Assembly: GCA_958295715.1 (NCBI GenBank)
Contig: OY282371.1
Location: 1,721,697 to 1,785,696 of the forward strand
DNA length: 64,000 nt
Direction: 5' to 3'
Source: an uncultured Dehalococcoidia bacterium
GTDB taxonomy: Bacteria; Chloroflexota; Dehalococcoidia; Lucifugimonadales; GCA-2712585
Under the pieces are notes generated by a model, which was given only the letters and a program-made list of their open reading frames with translations, made no database searches and had not been told where the DNA came from. Of this stretch, positions 60,557-64,000 are shown piece after piece (within the stretch, counting starts at the first letter, position 1; every line of letters starts with the position of its first letter). The position numbers were made by a program, and so were the translations under genes.

Positions 60557-62530
60557 CTACCTGTAGACGGGCGTGGTGTGCTCGTGGTAGCGCACGGGTC
60601 CCATGTGGAGCATGTTGACCTCGTACTCTTCAACCACTTCGGGGTTAACCGCGGCCTCAGCGAAGACCCAAACCAGGGGCACGCTGTAGTGGTTTGAAGT
60701 CCAAGCGTCTGCGAAGTCCTGGGCCGCCGCTATCCGCTCCGGGATGTTGGTTATCTCCGCGCACCGCATGTAGAGCTCAGAGGCTTCCGGCCATTCCCGG
60801 TAGGCCTGTCCGAGTTCCCAAACCATCGAGTAGGTGATGGCGTTGCAGGGCGGGTCTAGGGACGGGGAGGCCGACCACAGCCAGTTAGCTCCGTTGTGGC
60901 TGGGGTCGCGGGTCTTAGTTCTGAAGCTGCCGAAGCTGTCGGACCAGTCGAGGTTGGCGCTTATTCCAATCTCGGACCAGTAGCCAACAATCTGCTCACA
61001 GATGTCCGGCCATTCCGGAACCACCTTGTGGGTCAGCAGGCAGTCCAAGGTAGTCTCAAAGCCGTTGGGGTAGCCCGCCTCAATCAGGAGCTGCCGCGCC
61101 ATCGCGGGGTCTCCGTCACCGGGGTAGGGCCAGCCGCCGTCGGCTCCGGTCTCTCCATTAGGTCCGGGGAAGGGAGCCCACTCGTCTTTCCAGTCACTCC
61201 GCCACGGCGGGAAGTAGTCGACGAGGGGGAAGCCCAAGCCCTGGTAGAAAACCTCGTTGATCTCGTTCCGGTTGATGGCCAAGTTCATGGCGTGGCGAAC
61301 GTTGGGGTCCCGTATGGGAACGTCCTCGCTCCAGCCTTCCCTCTCGCCGCATTCGTGGGTCCTTCCGGGGGGCTGCATGCCGTTGGGGTCGAAGGGGCTG
61401 TAGGGAGAGCCGTCTGCGCTGCAGAAGGACATTTCCCTAAAGTGGACGAAGCCAAAGCCCTGGTGAATGCTGGGCAGGGTGCTCTGGAAGGTTACGAAAC
61501 CGGCGGCCTTCACCAGTTCGCGCTGGGTCCTCACCAGAGGAATGATGTCCGCCTCCTTGGCCAGCAGCATAGCCAGCCTGGTGGAGGCCTCCTGGATCTG
61601 GATTATCTCAAGCTCGTGGAACATCGGGGTGATGCGCCAGTGGTCTTCCACGCGCTCGTGGAAGTAGACGCCGTTGGTCTCGTGGGAGATGTAGCTCCAC
61701 GGGCCGTTCCCCACGGGGTCGTCCATGTAGCCGTCCTCGCCGCCAACGTCATCCCAGTGGTCGCGGCTCATTATGCCGGTGGACCACTCGTCCGAGAGCA
61801 GGAAGGAGATGTCCAGGTTAACCTTGGGCAGGTTCAAGGTGATTGAGTCGTCACCGTTGTCCACCCAGTTGTCGGTCCCGCCGAAGTAGGAGGCGTAACG
61901 GCCCGGGCTGCGGGCCAGGATGGTGTCGAGCTCTCCGCCCTCTCCGGTCTGGAGGTCCAGCATCATGAAGACGTCCTTCGCGCCGAAGGTGTAGTCATTC
62001 AAAGGCTCGGCGTTCTTGTAGAAGGGGACGCCGGTTCTCAGGCCGAAGTGCCAAGTCTTGCCGTCGCTCTCAACGCTCCAAGTGGTGGCGAGCTGAGGCT
62101 CCTCCACGTTGGTCTTGATGTTGCGGCCAACCATGTGGCTGTATATCGGCATGAGCTTTTCCGAGACCTGGCTCATGGGATAGGGCACCGTGAACTGCTC
62201 GTTCCCAGGCGGGAACGCAACCCTTAGCCTAGGCTGAACGGGTTCCATCATCATCGCCGTAGGAGCCGGCGTGGGTCGGGGCGTAGCCGTGGGCCTCGGT
62301 GTGGGCCTAGGCGTAGCCGTCATGGCAGGAGTGGCAGTACGGGTTGGCATGGCCGTAGCCGTGGGCATAGCCGTTGGCGCGGGCGTGGCGCGGGTCGGCG
62401 CCGGAGTGGCCGCAGGCGTGGGCGTGGCGTCATCGCCGCCGCAGGCGACGACAATGGCGCTCAAGGCCACCACGGCGGCCAAAATGCCGTAAAGCCTTCC
62501 TTTCCAGAGGAGTCTCTTGATACCTTTCAT
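60557..62530 (-). CDS. ABC transporter solute-binding lipoprotein, family 5
   Basis: A 657-residue extracytoplasmic peptide/nickel-type binding protein. The signal peptide ends AIVVACGG (Cys near residue 30). A Thr/Pro/Ala spacer of about 65 residues follows. The SBP_bac_5 core includes QLATTWSVESDGKTWHFGLRTGVPFY, DDPVGNGPWSY, RDPNVRHAMNLAINRNEINEVFYQG and EIGISANLDW. No permease lies beside it; the opp-like operon at 30.8-35.2 kb lacks a binding protein and is the obvious but unproved partner. Strong promoter and terminator make it a single-gene unit. Confidence 0.92.
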   Translation of the reverse strand: MKGIKRLLWKGRLYGILAAVVALSAIVVACGGDDATPTPAATPAPTRATPAPTAMPTATAMPTRTATPAMTATPRPTPRPTATPRPTPAPTAMMMEPVQPRLRVAFPPGNEQFTVPYPMSQVSEKLMPIYSHMVGRNIKTNVEEPQLATTWSVESDGKTWHFGLRTGVPFYKNAEPLNDYTFGAKDVFMMLDLQTGEGGELDTILARSPGRYASYFGGTDNWVDNGDDSITLNLPKVNLDISFLLSDEWSTGIMSRDHWDDVGGEDGYMDDPVGNGPWSYISHETNGVYFHERVEDHWRITPMFHELEIIQIQEASTRLAMLLAKEADIIPLVRTQRELVKAAGFVTFQSTLPSIHQGFGFVHFREMSFCSADGSPYSPFDPNGMQPPGRTHECGEREGWSEDVPIRDPNVRHAMNLAINRNEINEVFYQGLGFPLVDYFPPWRSDWKDEWAPFPGPNGETGADGGWPYPGDGDPAMARQLLIEAGYPNGFETTLDCLLTHKVVPEWPDICEQIVGYWSEIGISANLDWSDSFGSFRTKTRDPSHNGANWLWSASPSLDPPCNAITYSMVWELGQAYREWPEASELYMRCAEITNIPERIAAAQDFADAWTSNHYSVPLVWVFAEAAVNPEVVEEYEVNMLHMGPVRYHEHTTPVYR

Positions 62531-62608
62531 ATTTTACCCCCAAGATATTGTGTGCCAAGAATAGCTTGCAGGACATAGCCCCAAACCCCTTGGCAAAAGC
62601 CTAGAGAT

Positions 62609-62636
62609 TTTATAATCGTCTTCTGGATTTTGTCAA
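62609..62636 (-). promoter_or_regulatory. Promoter of the solute-binding protein gene
   Basis: TTGACA (62636-62631), 16 bases, TATAAA (62614-62609) on the minus strand, about 80 bases before the ATG. The surroundings are AT-rich compared with the region. Confidence 0.7.
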
Positions 62637-62699
62637 TACCTCAAACCGGTGGATATTTCCCGCGACTTAAGGAAACCGGCGCCGGCCCCGCCATCTCTC

Positions 62700-63690
62700 C
62701 CCTCCGTCATTCCACTTCTCATACCCGTCATTCCCGCCCTCCACCCCTCGTCATTCCCGCGCAGGCGGGAATCCAGGGGAGGGGTGGGGCCGGTAGCAGG
62801 CGGTACGGGGTGGACATGGCCGCCCGACCCTCTTTTGGCCGGTGGTTCAGCAACGGATGGCGTCCACGCGGTGCGCCTCTCGCAGAGATGCCGCGCGGTT
62901 GGAGGGCAGCGGCTTCTATCCGTGGCTGGCCTTGGGCTGAAGGGGGGATGGATTCCCGCGCTCGCCCCCTCTTTTCTCGTCATTCCCGCGCAGGCGGGAA
63001 TCCAGGGGCGGGGGGAATAGGCCGGTTGCGGAGGCTACGGAATGGACATGGCCGCCCGGCCCTCTTTTGGCCGGTGGCTCAGTAACGGATGGCGTCCATG
63101 GGTGATGCCCCTCGCAAGAGATGCCGCCTTTTCTCGTCATTCCCGCGCAGGCGGGAATCCAGGGGCGGGGGGAACAGGCCGGTTGCGGAGGCTACGGAAT
63201 GGCCATGGCCGCCCGGCCTCTTTTGGCCGGTGGGCTGAACGGGGGATGGATTCCCGCCCTCGCCTCTCTTATCCGTCATTCCCGTGAAAACGGGAATCCA
63301 GGAAGGTCACGTCCCTGTCACGGAGGTCTCGCCTTTACGAACGGACGGGAGCGCGCGCCGTGGCGCGGTTGGGCTGCGCAACGCCAGTGGGGGATGGATT
63401 CCCGCGTCCCTTTTCTCGTCATTCCCGCCCCCTTTCTCGTCATTCCCGTGAAAACGGGAATCCAGGAAGGTCACGTCCCTGTTACGGAGGTCTCGCCCTT
63501 ACGAACGGACGGGAGCGCGCGCCGTGGCGCGGTTGGGCTGCGCAACGCCAGTGGGGGATGGATTCCCGCCTGCGCGGGAATGACGGAAGGGGTGGTCCCG
63601 AGGCTTGGGGCGTTGGCTTTGGGGTGTAAGGTTCCTGGATTCCCGTTTTCACGGGAATGACGGAGGGGAGGGGCCGGAATGACGGAATAG
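62700..63690. repeat. Intergenic repeat block L with two kinds of long unit
   Basis: Three units (about 62767-62895, 62998-63127, 63157-63245) share GGAATCCAGGGG, GGCCGGT(A/T)GC, GACATGGCCGCCCG, CTCTTTTGGCCGGTGG and, in the first two, AACGGATGGCGTCCA. Two units (about 63285-63410 and 63445-63570) share AGGTCACGTCCCTGT, ACGGAGGTCTCGCC, TACGAACGGACGGGAGCGCG and CGCAACGCCAGTGGGGGATGG. Each is bounded by palindromes. No gene is supported in 62640-63700. Confidence 0.88.
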
Positions 63691-63700
63691 GGGAGGGCGG

Positions 63701-64000
63701 CTAGGAGTCGGGAGAGGGGCCGCGCCGCGCCCTGGAGCCTGGCCTCCGCCTCCGGGCCACGGCCAAACGCACGGTCGCCCGTCGCAGCTGCGCCACCGCC
63801 TGCTCCAGGTCCACGTCGGCCTCCCGCATGGCGATGCGCTCCTCCGCCATCCGCACGGCGGCTTGGGCCCGCTCCTCGTCGATATCCTCCGAACGCTCGG
63901 CGGCGTCGGCCAGAACGCTCACCCGGTTCTCCATCACCTCCAGAAACCCGCCCGACACCGCCATGAAGGTCTCCTCGCCGTTCTTGCGCACCATCAACTC
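63701..64000 (-). CDS. atpC: ATP synthase F1 epsilon subunit, partial (5' end beyond window)
   Basis: The C-terminal 99 residues are present. They open LMVRKNGEETFMAVSGGFLEVMENRVSVLADAAERSEDID, the end of the epsilon beta-sandwich, then continue into the two-helix C-terminal hairpin (RAQAAVRMAEERIA, LEQAVAQLRRATVRLAVARRRR). The frame is open to the window edge. Epsilon couples rotation to the gamma subunit and can inhibit ATP hydrolysis. The other atp genes should lie beyond the right edge, upstream on this strand. Confidence 0.93.
   Translation of the reverse strand, partial: ELMVRKNGEETFMAVSGGFLEVMENRVSVLADAAERSEDIDEERAQAAVRMAEERIAMREADVDLEQAVAQLRRATVRLAVARRRRPGSRARRGPSPDS

Overview
This window is about 62-65% GC and densely coded. 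It most resembles a chromosomal segment of a Chloroflexota bacterium, perhaps of the Dehalococcoidia/SAR202 kind. That placement is an inference from gene style: Thr/Pro-rich lipoprotein linkers, a DUF3090-SCO1664 gene pair, tandem short-chain dehydrogenases, a rubrerythrin-VIT1 fusion and one repeat family filling nearly every gap. No rRNA or other marker settles it. The left edge is a compact phage-like module on the minus strand: four small overlapping genes and a terminase large subunit that runs off the window. It is read from a near-perfect sigma-70 promoter beside a tRNA-Leu(CAA) gene.

From 2.8 to 10.2 kb lie a double DUF4389 membrane protein and an acyl-CoA-type operon (two hot-dog dehydratases and two nearly identical short-chain dehydrogenases). 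A convergent Nudix-GNAT pair, the ferritin-like/VIT1 iron protein and two tandem copies of an AT-richer unknown gene follow. From 14.5 down to 10.2 kb is a 2-oxoacid dehydrogenase operon (E1 alpha, E1 beta, E2, lipB) with a terminator-like hairpin just before the first start codon. From 14.5 to 29.5 kb are a HEPN protein, a PIG-L deacetylase, SCO1664 and DUF3090 proteins, a molybdopterin oxidoreductase, an OGG1-type glycosylase, a DinG helicase-exonuclease, a PHP phosphoesterase, a Xer recombinase, a cytidylate-kinase-like protein and UvrC.

From 29.6 to 41 kb come a ubiquitin-like sulfur carrier with a TtuA-type tRNA thiolase, a peptide/nickel-type ABC transporter (no adjacent binding protein), a TM1367-type cyclophilin-fold protein, gatC-gatA, pth and ligA. 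From 41 to 54 kb are a DUF1015 protein, a minus-strand run (MetF-like, ribF, tyrS, class V aminotransferase), a class I/II aminotransferase, a methyltransferase, two paralogous short-chain dehydrogenases divergent from a TPP enzyme, and rpsU. The right end has a frameshifted surface lipoprotein-metallopeptidase, glutamate dehydrogenase, a small lipoprotein, a family 5 solute-binding lipoprotein and the 3' part of atpC.

One imperfect-palindrome repeat, with ATTCCCG/CGGGAAT arms, recurs in about a dozen intergenic blocks, often as inverted ends of longer composite elements. No transposase, CRISPR array or rRNA was seen. Several local duplications are visible: the dehydrogenase pair, the SDR/GNAT tails, the AT-rich gene pair with a captured tail of its neighbour, and a 70-bp tandem duplication that creates two mini-ORFs between gatC and gatA. 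Recombination on short repeats seems to have been active here.
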